Below, one piece after another: positions 11,741 through 25,327 of a DNA stretch of 64,000 bases. Made by a program: the position numbers and the translations under genes. Numbering within the stretch: the first letter of the stretch is position 1; every line of letters starts with the position of its first letter. The stretch comes from Conchocele bisecta. Lineage: Eukaryota > Mollusca > Bivalvia > Lucinida > Thyasiridae. The notes under the pieces are model-generated. The model was not told the DNA's origin and ran no database searches. It saw only the letters and a program-made list of their open reading frames with translations. The stretch lies in contig CM055277.1 of the NCBI GenBank assembly GCA_029237695.1, positions 43,558,242 through 43,622,241 of the forward strand, written 5' to 3'.

Positions 11741-14700
11741 TGGTTTAACATCAGACTAGAAAATAGGTAACTACGACCAATTTTAAAAGTCAGGCTAGAA
11801 AATAGTTAACTACGGCAATGGTGTAACGTCAAACTAGACAATATGTAACTACGACAGTGGTGTAACAGTCAGGTTGAACAGTAGGTAACTACGGCAGTGA
11901 TGTAACGTCAGGCTAGACAATAGGTCACTAAGTCAGTCGTGTAACGTCGGGCTAGAAAAGTGTTAACTACGTCAGTGGTGTAACGTCAGGCTAGATAATT
12001 GGTAACTACGGCAGTGGTGTAACGTCAGGCTTGACAATAGGTAACTACGTTAGTGGTGTAACGTCAGCCTGGACAATAGGTAACTACTTCAGTGGTGTAA
12101 CATCGGGCTAGACAATAGGTTACTACGACAGTGGTGTAACGTCAGGCTGGACAATAGGTAACTATGGCAGTGGTGTAATATCAGGCTGGACAATAGGTAA
12201 CAACGTCAGTGGTGTAACGTCGGGCTAGACAATAGGTATCTACGGCAGTGGTGTAACGTCAGGCTGGACAATATGTAACTACGTTAGTGGTGTACCATAA
12301 GGCTGGACAATATGTAACTACGTTAGTGGCGTAACGTCAGGCTGGACAATAGGTAACTACGGCAGTGGTGTAACGTCAGGCTGGACAATAGGTATATACG
12401 GCAGTGGTGCAATGTCAGGCTAGACAATTGGTGACTACGTCAGTGGTGTAACGTCAGGTTGGACAATAGGTAACTACGTCAGTTGTGTAACATCAGGCAG
12501 GACAATAGGTAACTACGTCAGTGTTATAACGTAAGGCTGGACAAATGGTAACTACGGCAGTGGTGTAATGTCAGGCCAGAAAATAGGTAGCAAAACCAGT
12601 GGTTTTAACGTCAGGCAGGACAATAGTAACTATGTCAGTACTGTAACTTCAGGCTGGACAATAGGTAACTACGGAAGTGGTGTAACGTCAGGCTAGACTA
12701 TAGGTAACTACGGCTGTGGTGTAACGTCAGGCTAACCAATGGGTAACTACAGATGTGGTGTAACGTCAGACTAGACAATAGGTAACTACAGCTATGGTGT
12801 AACATCAGGCTAGACAATAGGTAACTACGGCTTTGGTGTAACGTCAGACTAGGCAATAGGTCACTACAGCTGTCGTGTGACGTCAGACTAGACTACGGCA
12901 GTGATGTAACGTCAGGATAGACAATAGGTAACTACAGCAGTGGTGTAACATCAGGCTAGACAATAGGTACATACGGCAGTGGTGTAACGTCGTGCTAGAC
13001 AATAGGTAACTACGACAGTGGTGTAACGTTTGGCTATACAATAGGCAACTACGACAGTGATGTAACGTTTGGCTATACAATAGGTAACTACTGCAGTGGT
13101 GTAACGTCAGGCTAGACAATAGGTAACTAGGGCAGTGATGTAACGTCCGGTAACTACGGCAGTGGTGTAACGTCGGGCTAGACAATATGTAACGACCGCA
13201 GTGTGTAACGTCAGGCTGGACAATATGTATCTACGGCAGTGGTGTGATGTCAGGCTAGACAATTGGTGACTACGTCAGTGCTGTAACGTAAGGCTGGACA
13301 AAAGGTAACGACGGCAGTGGTATAATGTCAGGCCAGTAAATAGGTAACTACGCCAATGGTTTTAACGTCAGGCTGGACAATAGGTATCTACGGCTGTGGT
13401 GTAACGTCAGGCAGGACAATATGTAACTACGTCAGTGCTGTAACGTAAGCTGAACAAAAGGTAACGACGGCAGTGGTGTTATGTCAGGCCAGAAAATAGG
13501 TAACTACGCCTGTGATGTAACGTCAGGCTAGACAATAGGTAACTATTGCAGTAATGTAACGTCAGACTAGACAATAGGTAAGTTAACTACTGCAGTGGTG
13601 TAACGTCAGACTTAACAATAGGTAACTAGACAATAGGTAACTAAATATGTGGTGTAACGTCAGACTAGACAATATGTAACTACGGCAGTTGTGTAACGTT
13701 AGGCTAGACAATATGTAAATACAGCTGTGGTGTAGCGTCAGACTAGACAATAGGTAACTACAGCTGTGGTGTAACATCAGACTAGGCAATAGGTAGCTAC
13801 GGATGTGGTGTAACGTCAGATTAGGCAATAGGTAACTACAGCTGTGGTGTAACGTCAGACAAGACAATAGGTAACTACAGCTCTGGTGTAACGTTAGGCT
13901 AGACAATAGGTAAGTCGGCAGTGGTGTAACGTCAGGCTAGAAAATAGGTAACTACTCCAGTGGTATAACGTCAGGCTAGACTATATGTAACTACGACAGT
14001 GGTGTAACATCAGGCTAGACAATAGGTAACTACTGCAGTGGTGTAACGTCAGGCTAGACAATAGGTAACTACGGCAGTGATGTAACGTCAGGATAGACCA
14101 TAGGTAACAACGGTAGTGGTGTAACGTCAGGCTAGACAATATGTAACTACGTTACTGACGTAACATCAGGCTGGACAATTGGTAGCTACGTCAGTGGTGT
14201 AATGTTAGGCTAGAAAATTGCTGACTACGTCAGTGGTGTAACGTCAGGTTGTACAATAGGTAACTACGTCAGCTGTGTAACGTCAGGCTGGACAATAGGT
14301 ATCAACGTCAGTTGTGTAACGTCAGGCAGGACAATAGGTAACTACGTACGTCAGTGCTGTAACGTCAGACTTGACAATAGGTAACTACTACAGTGGTGTA
14401 ACGTCAGACTAGACAATAGGTAACTACTGCAGTGGTGCAACGTCAGACTTAACAATAGGTAACGTTGTGTAACGTCAGGCTGGACAATAGGTATCAACGT
14501 CAGTGGTGTAACGTCAGGCAGGACAATAGGTAACTACGTACGTCAGTGCTGGAACGTCAGGCTGGACAATAGGTAACTACGGCAGTGGTGTAACGTCAGA
14601 CTTGACAATAGGTAACTACTGCAGTGGTGTAACGTCAGACAAGACAATAGGTAACTACTGCAGTGGTGCAACGTCAGACTTAACAATAGGTAACTAGACA

Positions 14701-16305
14701 ATAGGTAACTAAAAATGTGGTGTAGCATCAGACTAGACAATAGGTAACTACGGCAGTGGTGTAACGTTAGGCTAGACAATAGGTAACTACAGCGGTTGCG
14801 TAACGTCAGACTAGACAATAGGTAACTACAGATGTGGTGTAACGTCAGGCTAGACAATAGGTAACTACGGCTGTGATGTAACGTCAGACTAGACAATAGG
14901 TAACTAGAGCTGTGGTATAACGTCAGGCTAGACAATAGGTAACTACGGCTGTGGTGTAACGTCAGACTAGACAATAGGTAACTACAGCTGTGGTGTAACG
15001 CCAGACTAGACAATAGGTAACTACAGCTGTGGTGTAACGTCAGACTAGACAATAGATAAGTACGACATTGGTGTAACGTCAAGATAGACAATAGGTAACT
15101 ACTGCAGTGGTGTAACGTCAGGCTAGACAATAGGTAACTACAGCAGTGATGTAACGTCAGGCTAGACAATAGGTAACTACAGCTGTGGTGTACAATAGGT
15201 GACTACAGCAATAGTGCAACGTCTGACTAGACACTATGTAACCACAACTGTGGTGTAACGTCAGGCTAGATAATAGTTAACTACTGCAGTGGTGTAACGT
15301 CAGGATAGACAATAGGTAACTACTGCAGTGGTGTAACGTCAGGCTAGACAATAGGTAACTACAGCAGTGATGTAACGTCAGGCTAGACAATAGGTAACTA
15401 CAGCTGTGGTGTACAATAGGTAACTACAGCAATAGTGCAACGTCAGACTAGACACTATGTAACCACAACTGTGGTGTAACGTCAGGCTAGACAATAGTTA
15501 ACTACTGCAGTGGTGTAACGTCAGCCTAGACAATAGGTAACAACGGCAGTGGTGTAACGTGAGGCTGGACAATAGACAACTGCGGCGGTGTAACGTAAGA
15601 CTAGACAATAGACAACTACGGCGGGGTGTAACCTAGACAAGAGGTATCTACGGCAGTAGTGTAACGTCATGCTGGGCAATAGGTAACTACGTTAGTGGTG
15701 TAACGTCAGACTAGATAATATGTAACTACGTTAGTGGCGTAATGTCAGGCTGGACAATGGGTAGCTACGTCAGTCGTATAACGTCAGGCTAGACAATAGG
15801 TAACCACAAATGTATTGTAACGTCAGGCTAGACAATAGGTAACTACTGCATTGGTGTAACGTCAGGCTAGACAATAGGTAATTACTGCAGTGGTGTAACG
15901 TGGTAACTACGACAGTGGTGTAACGTCAGGCTAGATAAAAGGTAACTACGGCAGTCGTGTAACGTCTGGCTAAACAATATGTAACTACTGCAGTGGTGTA
16001 ACGTCAGGCCAGACAATAGGTAACTACGGCAGTGGTGTAACGTCAGGCTAGACAATAGTAACTACGGCAGTGTTGTAATGTCAGGCTAGACAATAGATAA
16101 CAACGGCATTGGTGTAACATCAGGCTAGACAATAGGTAACTACGGCAGTGGTAGACAATATGTAACTACGCAGTGGAGTAACGTCGGAAAAGGTCAGGCT
16201 AGGCCGGCTAGGCAATATGTAACTACGTTAGTCGTGTAACGTCGGGGTAGATTATTTGTTACCAAGACAATCGTGAAAAGTGTGGCTAGACACTGGGTAT
16301 TATAT
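11741..16305. repeat. 39-bp minisatellite, block 3 (about 4.6 kb)
   Basis: Same family as blocks 1 and 2. The longest minus-strand open run lies at 14543-15169 (208 codons starting at TTG). Local multi-unit duplications are visible, for example 15180-15300 against 15400-15530. Confidence 0.95.
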
Positions 16306-16473
16306 CGTGCATCGTGTCATGGTACAAATATATGCTTACGGCAATGATATACCGTCGGTCCAGGCAATAGTCATACACCGTCAATTAGATTTACACATTC
16401 ATTAACTAGTATGCAGTGGAGCGTCATCAAAGACAAAATATAAATTAACATGACTGATTGTTGCAAAAGTTAT

Positions 16474-16547
16474 CATCCCTGTGTGGGCTTGAACCACCAA
16501 ACTTTCGGTTAACAGCCGAACGTGCTAACCAATTGCGCCACAGAGAC
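16474..16547 (-). pseudogene. tRNA-Asn (GTT) relic, third copy
   Basis: It is homologous to the two copies upstream but has extra changes: acceptor end G-T, T-stem CCACA, an added T in the anticodon-to-T region and a D-stem change. It ends the third minisatellite block. Confidence 0.6.
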
Positions 16548-16559
16548 AGTATTGACCAA

Positions 16560-18726
16560 ACGTTGTTACTAAACACTTAATGTCTGTTCCACGTTTTTCT
16601 GCTGACTAACTTTTGACCATTAAACACATTAAATTTGAAAAATATTTAAATTTAAGTACTTTGTCATTCCACCAAATGTTGATTTTATTACGAAAAAACG
16701 AGTTTCCAATGGAATTTAACATGAGGGCTAAACATAGATTCTTTAAAAATAATTTTGGAATGTGTGGACCAATTTTCAAAATGTTACATCATTTCCAAGC
16801 TATATAGCGAGGTTTCACAGTCAATTTCCAAAATATTTCGTTTTTCGACTCTTCCTGCAGCTTCTTTTGCCCCATGTTAAATTATCATAGGAAAATCGTT
16901 TTTTCGCAATAAAGTCAATATTTGATGGAATTTCATCAAATACAAAAAATGGGGAGGGTTATTGATGAAAAAGTACTTAAATTTAAATATTTGTTATTAT
17001 TGTATGTGTTTAATAGCCAAAAGTTCGTCGGCAGCAACATTGGCCACAGACTTGACAAAATTTCAGCCAAGCACACGGCATTAAGCAGGAACAAAATGGA
17101 AGCCACAGTAATACACACATACAGCTAAATCTAGATATCTCGATATCGTTTATCTCGATATACCTGCTTATCTCGATATACGTCCCAGGTCCCGGCAGAA
17201 TTCCCTATATATATCATATATTTTACTCCTGATAACTCGATATATATCGGATATATCGATATATCGGTTTAGCCGAAGTGGAAATCGAGTCCCGATAGTA
17301 TGTTTCCTTCACATTTGTATTCTGATATACACAATTTTGTTTTAATGGCTAGAAGCATTGTATTGCTTTATACTGAATAAAATATGTTGTATTGTATTAT
17401 TGTATTGTATTGTATTCTGATATGTCGATGCGAAAATTAAGCGCCCGGCGCCGCCAAGTCTGAATCAGGTAAGTTTTCAAACGTCTATAGAAACCAAAGA
17501 CACCGCCGCCGCTAAAATGAGTTTAAAGTTGCATGACCAGTTAAAGCAGTGCACTTAAAACCATAATTCATCAATTAAGCTTAATGTGATATCAAATCTC
17601 TTTTAACAGAAAAATGAATTAAACGGTATAGCAATAAGTAAATCGTCTGTTAATTACGAAAACAGCTTAGAATAATAAACACAAGCCGCTGTTTATGAAA
17701 CCCTGGAAATAAAGTAAAGAGGCATTTCTGAAGCGATTTTGTTCAGATTATTTTTGGGCGAATTGTTATCTCGAAGTTCGGATATGTCGATATATTTTCA
17801 TCAGTCTATTCGACTTCGAGATAACGATAATGACCTGTATCGTAATAAATTACACCCGAGTTATTTAATGGACCCGACACACAGCTGCAGACATACATGT
17901 ATCACCAATATTGTAAGGTTTCGTTTCAAGTAAATCTATTTTAGTGAGAATAATCATATACATGTATATTGTATCGTGTAAAAGATTAATATGAAATAAT
18001 ACAAACTTCACTTCCATCGTTTCTGTGTTCATAGTACACTGGCCAAACTGTCCATATTTAGAAGAAAATTTTCAACACATAGTTAATAATATCTAATTAG
18101 TTTTATTTACTGGCTAATAAATAATTATTATATAAATATATGTTGAGCAAGCTAATCAAAACGGCTCTGTCTTTGGGAAACAAACACGGCGTGTTAAACG
18201 TTTTATACGTGCACGAACCCTCCACGCCGCCGCAAGTTAATTGTTATTGCAACTTCATAGATTTATATTAAATTTATGGATCCATGAACACACTTTAAAA
18301 AGTTAAAAAAACAACAGCAGTTAAAAATAATAAATATACCTATATCAGCCCAGAACATGTACTAGACGTCCATTCCTATTTTTATTTTGCTATAACATTT
18401 TGATAACCTTTTTTTTCACGTGATTTTTTTTCTCATAAAAATACACGACCTATAACAGTCTCATAGCCCAAACGCCCTATAAAACCCCTATTATTTATTA
18501 AAAAAACTCAATGTTACATGTAGACAAGCATCAATACGTTATTATTCAGACCGTTCATTGAAATGTAGCCATGCGTATGAACTGACATATATATGTACTT
18601 TGTTCATTGAACTGTTTGTATATCTTGTATTTGTACATGCACATGTAGCAAAGAGAATAAAAGACATTTAATGAAAACAAATAATAATAATAAGCATGTA
18701 TACATTGAAACATAGGCAGGGGCCAT
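16560..18726. other. Gene-free AT-rich spacer
   Basis: No convincing exon. It contains a run of ATCTCGATA-type words at 17133-17180 and 17226-17275, a TGTATTGTAT microsatellite at 17388-17416 and long AT-rich stretches. Short open frames here lack splice context. Confidence 0.6.
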
Positions 18727-19440
18727 ATATGTAACTACCGCAGTGGTGTAACGTCAGACTAGATAATAGGTAACTACGGCAGTGGTGTAACGTCAGACTA
18801 GACAATATGTAACTACGGCAGTGGTGTAACGTCAGAGTAGACACTAGGTAACTACGGCAGTGGTGTAACGTCAGGCTAGACAATAGGAAACTACGGCAGT
18901 GGTGTACCGTCAGACTAGACAATAGGTAACTACGGCAGTGGTGTAACGTCAGGCTAGACGATAGACAACTACGGCAGTGGTGTAACGTCAGACTAGACAA
19001 TAGGTAACTACGGCAGTGGTGTAACGTCAGACTAGACTACAGGTAACTACGGAAGTGGCATAACGTCAGGCTAGACAATAGGTAACTACGGCAGTGGTGT
19101 AACGTCAGACTAGACAATAGGTAACTACGACAGTAGTGTAACGTCATACTAGACAATAGGTAACTACGGAAGTGCCGTAACGTCAGGCTAGACAATTGGT
19201 AGCTACGGCAGTGGTGTAACGTCAGGCTAGACAATAGGTAACTACGGAAGTTGCGTAACGTCAGGTTAGACAATATGTAACTACGGCAGTGGTGTAACGT
19301 CAGGCTAGACAATAGGAAACTACGGAAGTGGCGTAACGTCAGGCTAGACAATAGGTAACTACGACAGTGCTGTAACGTCAGACTAAACAATACGTAATTA
19401 CGACAGTAGTGTAACGTCAGACAAGACAATATAAGGTTTG
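18727..19440. repeat. 39-bp minisatellite, block 4
   Basis: About 18 units, ending at an interruption that carries an inverted repeat (GGGAACTGTTTGAA against TTCAAACAGTTCCC, 19478-19528). Confidence 0.95.
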
Positions 19441-19638
19441 ATCATGTCCAGCCGTGTGCAAACCTTTGTTGTGGCCCGAGGGAACTGTTTGAAACCAAGG
19501 CCGCAGGCCGCGGGTTCAAACAGTTCCCGAGGAACATTAGACTGGTGTAACATTAGACTAGACAATATAATTTGAGCATTATATTCAGTATTTTCAGTTC
19601 TTTTATGAATCGTCCCATTCACGTAGATACTTTTCGGT

Positions 19639-19752
19639 ATTCATATTCCGGGGCCGCGTCACGAACGTCATGAAGTAGTGACGTCATGAATTCACTTCCG
19701 TGTAGTGACGTCATGAAGGCACTTGGTCTACGCGCGGCCCCCGAATGAGCAT
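19639..19752. repeat. Small foldback unit carrying two TGACGTCA palindromes
   Basis: Arms ATTCATATTCCGGGGCCGCG and CGCGGCCCCCGAATGAG bracket two perfect TGACGTCA words at 19679-19686 and 19706-19713. TGACGTCA is the consensus CREB/ATF site; function here is not shown. Confidence 0.5.
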
Positions 19753-19824
19753 TGCCTAAAGTCATATGCAAACAGCACGCGCTATATGTTTGCACATATG
19801 TGCAAACAACGGAAACCATGTAAC

Positions 19825-22800
19825 AATAGGTAATTACGACAGTAGTGTAACGTCAGATTAGACAATAGATAACTACGGAAGTGCCGTAACGTCAGGCTAG
19901 ACAATAAGTAACTACGGCAGTGGTGTAACGTCAGGCTAGACAGTATGTAACTACGGTAATGGTGTAACGTCGGGCTAGACCATAGGTAACTACGGCAGTG
20001 GTGTAACATCAGGCTAGACAATAGGTAACTACGGCGGTGGTGAAACGTCAGACTAGACAATATGTAACTATGACGGTGGTGTAACGTCAGACTAGACAAT
20101 AGGTAACATCGGCAGTGGTGTAACATCAGACTAGACAATATTTAACTACGGTAGTGGTGTAAGGTCGGGCTAGACCATAGGTAACTACGGCAGTGGTGTA
20201 ACGTCAGGCTAGACAATAGGTAACTACGGCGGTGGTGAAACGTCAGACTAGACAATATGTAACTATGACGGTGGTGTAACGTCAGACAAGACAATAGGCA
20301 ATATCAGCAGTGGTGTAACATCAGACTAGACAATATTTAACTACGGTAGTGGTGTAAGGTCAGACTAGACAATAGGTAACTACGGCAGTGGTGTGACGTC
20401 AGACTAGACAATAGGTAACTACGGCAGTGGTGTACCGTCAGACTAGACAATAGGTAACTACGGCAGTGGTGTAACGTCAGGCTAGACAATAGGTAACCAC
20501 GTCAGTGGTGTAACGTCATGCTAGACAATAGGAAACTACGACAGTGGTGTAACGTCAGGCTAGACAATATGTAACTATGACGGTGGTATAACGTCAAACT
20601 AGACAATATGTAACGTCGGCAGTGGTGTAACGTAAAACTAGACAATAGGTAAATACGGCAATGGTGTAACGTCAGACTAGACAATATGTAACTTCGGCTG
20701 TGGTGTAACGTCAGGCTAGACAATAGGTAAGAACGGCAGTGGTGTAACGCCAGGCTAGACAATAGGTAACTACGGCAGTGTTGTAACGTCAGGCTAGGCA
20801 ATAGGCAACTACGTAACGTCAGGTTAGACAATAGGAAACTACGGTAGTGGTGTACTGTCAGACTATAGGCAGTGGTGTACCGTCATACTAGACACTAGGT
20901 AACTACGGCAGTGGTGTACCGTCAGACTAGACAATAGGTAACCACGACAGTGGTGTAACGTCAGGCTAGAAAATAGGTAACTACGACAGGCAAGACAATA
21001 TGTAATTACGGCAGTGGTGTAACGTCATGATAGACAATAGGTAACTACGGCAGTGGTGTAACGTCAGGCTAGACAATAGGTAACCACGGCAGTGGTGTAA
21101 CGTCATGCTAGACGATAGGAAACTACGGCAGTGGTGTAACGTCAGGCTAGACAATAGGTAACTACGGCAGTGTTGTAACGTCAGGCTAGGCAATAGGCAA
21201 CTACGTAACGTCAGGTTAGACAATAGGAAACTACGGCAGTGGTGTACTGTCAGACTATAGGCAGTGGTGTATCGTCATACTAAACACTAGGTAACTACGG
21301 CAGTGGTGTACCGTCAGACTAGACAAAATAGGTAACCACACACCGAATGGTGTAACGTCAGGCTAGAAAATAGGTAACTAACGACAGGCAAGACAATATG
21401 TAACTACGGCAGTGTATGTAACGTCATGATAGACAATAGGTAACTACGGCAGTGCTGTAACGTCAGGCTAGACAATAGGTAACCACGGCAGTGGTGTAAC
21501 ATCATGCTAGACAATAGGAAACTACGGCAGTGGTGTAACGTCAGGCTAGACGATAGGTAACCACGACAGTGTGTAACGTCCAGGCTAGAAAATAGTAACT
21601 AAACGACAGGCAATACAATATGAAACTACCGGCAAGTGTGTAACGTCATGAAAGACAATAGTAACTACGGCAGTGGTGGTAACGTCATGGCAAGACATAG
21701 GAAACTACGGCATGGTGTAACGTCCGGCTAGACAATAAGGTAACTACGGGCAGTGTTGTAACGTCAGGCTAGGCAATAGGCAACTACGTAACGTCAGGTT
21801 AGACAATAGGAAACTACGGCAGTGGTGTACTGTCAGGACTATAGGCAGTGTGTATCGTCATACTAAAGACTAGTTAACATACGGCAGTGGTGTACCGTCA
21901 GACTAACAATAAGGTAACCACGACATGGTGTAACGTCAGGCTAGAAAAAAGGTAACTACGACAGGCAAGACAATATGTAACTACGGCAGTGGTGTAACGT
22001 CATGATAGACAATAGGTAACTACGGCAATGCTGTAACGTCAGGCTAGACAATAGGTAACCACGGCAGTTGTGTAACATCATGCTAGACAATAGGAAACTA
22101 CGGCAGTGGTGTAACGTCAGGCTAGACAATAGGTAACTACGGCAGTGTTGTAACGTCAGGCTAGGCAATAGGCAACTACGTAACGTCAGGTTAGACAATA
22201 GGAAACTACGGCAGTGGTGTACTGTCAGACTATAGGCAGTGGTGTACCGTCATACTAAACACTAGGTAACTACGGCAGTGGTGTACCGTCAGACTAGACA
22301 ATAGGTAACCACGACAGTGGTGTAACGTCAGGCTAGAAAATAGGTAACTACGACAGGCAAGACAATATGTAACTACGGCAGTGGTGTAACGTCATGATAG
22401 ACAATAGGTAACTACGGCAGTGGTGTAACGTCAGGCTAGACAATAGGTAACCACGGCAGTGGTGTAACGTCATGCTAGACAATAGGAAACTACGGCAGTG
22501 GTGTAACGTCAGGCTAGACAATAGGTAACTACGGCAGTGGTGTAACGTCTGGCTAGACAATATGTAACTATGACGGTGGTGTAACTTCAGACTAGACAAT
22601 AGGTAACGTCGGCAGTGTTGTAACGTCAGACTAGACAATAGGTAACTATGGCAGTGGTGTAACGTCATGATAGACAATAGGTAACTACGGCAGTGGTGTA
22701 ACGTCAGGCTAGACAATAGGTAACCACGGCAGTGGTGTAACGTCATGCTAGACAATAGGAAACTACGGCAGTGGTGTAACGTCAGGCTAGACAATAGGTA

Positions 22801-24866
22801 ACTACGGCAGTGGTGTAATGTCTGGCTAGACAATATGTAACTATGACGGTGGTGTAACTTCAGACTAGACAATAGGTAACGTCGGCAGTGTTGTAACGTC
22901 AGACTAGACAATAGGTAACTATGGCAGTGGTGTAACGTCAGGCTAGACAATAGGTAACTACGACAGGCAAGAAAATATGTAACTATAGCAGTGGTATAAC
23001 GTCATGCTAGACAATAGGTACCTACGGCAGTGGTGTAACGTCGGGGTAGATAATAGGTAACAACGGCAGTGGTGTAACGTCAGACTAGACAATAGGTAAC
23101 TACGACAGTGGTGTAACGTCAGGCCAGGCAATATGTAACTACGGCTGTGGTGTAACGTAACGTCGGGCTAGACAATAGGTAACTACGGCAGTGGTGTAAC
23201 GTCAGGCTAGACAATCGGCAACTACGGTAGTGTTGTAACATCAGGCTAGAAAATAGGTAACTACGGCAGCGGTGTAACATCGGTCTAGACAATATGTAAC
23301 TACGGCAGTGGTGTAACGTCGGGCTAGAAGATAGGTAACTATGGCAGTGGTGCAACGTCAGGCTAGACAATCGGCAAATACGGCAGTGGTGTAATGTCAG
23401 GCAAGACAATAGGTAAATACGACAGTGGCATAACGTCGGGCTATAAAATAGGTAACTACGGCAGTGGTGCAACTCCATGCTGGACAATAGGTAATTACGG
23501 CAATGGTGTAGCTAGGCAATAGGTAACTACGGCAGTGGTGGAACTCCAGTCAAGACAATAGGTAGCTACAGCAGTGGTGTAACGTCGGGCTAGACAATAG
23601 TTAATTACGGCAATAGTGTAACGTCAGGCTAGACAATATCTAACTACGGCAGTGGCGTAACGTCACGCTAGACAATAGGTAACTACGCCAGTGGTGTAAG
23701 GTCAGACTAGACAATAGGTAACTACGGCAGTGGTGTAACGTCAGACTAGACAATAGGTAACTACGGCAGTGGTGTACCGTCAGACTAGACAATAGGCAAC
23801 TACGGCAGTGGTGAAACGTCAGGCTAGACAATAGGTAACCACGGTAGTGGTGTAACGTCATGCTTGACAATAGGAAACTACGGCAGTGGTGTAACGTCAG
23901 GCTAGACAACATGTAACTATGACGGTGGTATAACGTCAAACTAGACAATATGTAACGTCGGCAGTGGTGTAACGTAAAACTAGACAATAGGTAAATACGG
24001 CAATGGTGTAACGTCAGACTAGACAATATGTAACTTCGGTAGTGGTGTAATGTCAGGCTAGACAATAGGTAACAACGGCAGTGGTGTAATGCCAGGCTAG
24101 ACAATAGGTAACTACAGCAGTGTTGTAACGTCAGGCTAGACAATAGGCAACTACGTAACGTCAGGTTAGACAATAGGAAACTACGGCAGTGGTGTACCGT
24201 CAGACTATAGGCAGTGGTGTACCGTCATACTAGACACTAGGTAACTACGGCAGTGGTGTACCGTCAGATTAGACAATAGGTAACCACGACAGTGCTGTAA
24301 CGTCAGGCAGGACAATATATAACTACGGCAGTGGTGTAACGTCAGGCTAGACAATCGGCAACTACGGTAGTGTTGTAACGTCAGGCTAGAAAATAGGTAA
24401 CTACGGCAGTGGTGTAACATCGGTCTAGACAATATGTAACTACGGCAGTGGTGTAACGTCGGGCTAGAAGATAGGTAACTACGGCAGTGGTGCAACATCA
24501 GGCTAGACAATCGGCAAATACGGCAGTGGTGTAATGTCAGGCAAGACAATAGGTAAATACGACAGTGGCATAACGTCGGGCTATAAAATAGGTAACTATG
24601 GCAGTGGTGCAACTCCATGCTGGACAATAGGTAATTACGGCAATGGTGTAACGTCGGGCTAGCCAATAGGTAATTACGGCAATAGTGTAACGTCAGGCTA
24701 GGCAATAGGTAACTACGACAGTGGTGTAACGTCCGGCTAGACAATAGGTAACTACGGCAGTGGTGTAACGTTGGGCTAGACAATATGCAACTACGGCAGT
24801 GGTGTAACGTCTGTCTAGACAATAGGTAACTACGGCAGTGGTGTAACGTCAGGCTAGACAATATGT
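19825..24866. repeat. 39-bp minisatellite, block 5 with higher-order units (about 5 kb)
   Basis: The block at 20981-21223 recurs at 21956-22198, a distance of 975 bp (25 x 39). Positions 22395-22660 repeat at 22668-22933 with a 273-bp period (7 x 39). A block near 23119-23487 recurs inside 24205-24861. Units with a shortened form (CAACTACGTAACGTCAGG) mark the higher-order repeats. The stretch 21300-21960 has many single-base gains and losses. Confidence 0.95.
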
Positions 24867-25148
24867 TTGTTTGTTTGTTTGTTTGTTGGGGTTTAGTGGC
24901 CTATAAACAGCTGAGGTCATTTATGGCCGGGTCAATGGGTTTAGTACTAAATCCAATATATTACCTGTACAAGTACATGTACATGTTCAAGTACATGTGC
25001 AAATGGGGGGAAAATCCCAAAATCAGAACTGAATATTTCAATAACAAAACTATAAATTCAGCCCCGAAATCAGAATAATCCTGATCTGATGCCAGGTCCT
25101 CGCCACACCAGAATCACTTGGCCCCTCCCAAAAGCAGTAGGATCAGTA
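24867..25148 (-). mobile_element. SINE S1 copy inserted in the minisatellite
   Basis: A TTTG tract at the left end reads as a (CAAA)n tail on the minus strand. The body shares CAGCTGAGGTCATTTATGG and GATGCCAGGTCCTCGCCAC with the other S1 copies. The minisatellite resumes at 25149. Confidence 0.75.
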
Positions 25149-25327
25149 GTAACTACGGCAGTGGTGTAACGTCAGGCTAGACAATATGTAACTACAGCAG
25201 TGGTGTAACGTCAGGCTAGACAATGGGTAACTAGGCAGTGGTTTAACGTCGGTCTAGACAATATGTAACTACGGCTGTGGTGTAACGTCGGTCTAGACAA
25301 TAGGTAACTACGGCTGTGGTGTAACAG
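25149..25327. repeat. 39-bp minisatellite, remainder of block 5
   Basis: Four to five units on the far side of the SINE at 24867-25148, ending at AACAGGCAATATACC. Confidence 0.9.

Noticed and set aside
4776..24861. Many minus-strand open frames of LSSLTLHHCRSYL type, up to 218 codons
   Set aside because: They are translations of the 39-bp minisatellite. Most begin at TTG, there is no ATG or splice structure, and they end where a unit has an indel.
5000..25000. Regular short repeats that could suggest a CRISPR array
   Set aside because: Units are contiguous with no unique spacers, and the context is eukaryotic with introns and SINEs.
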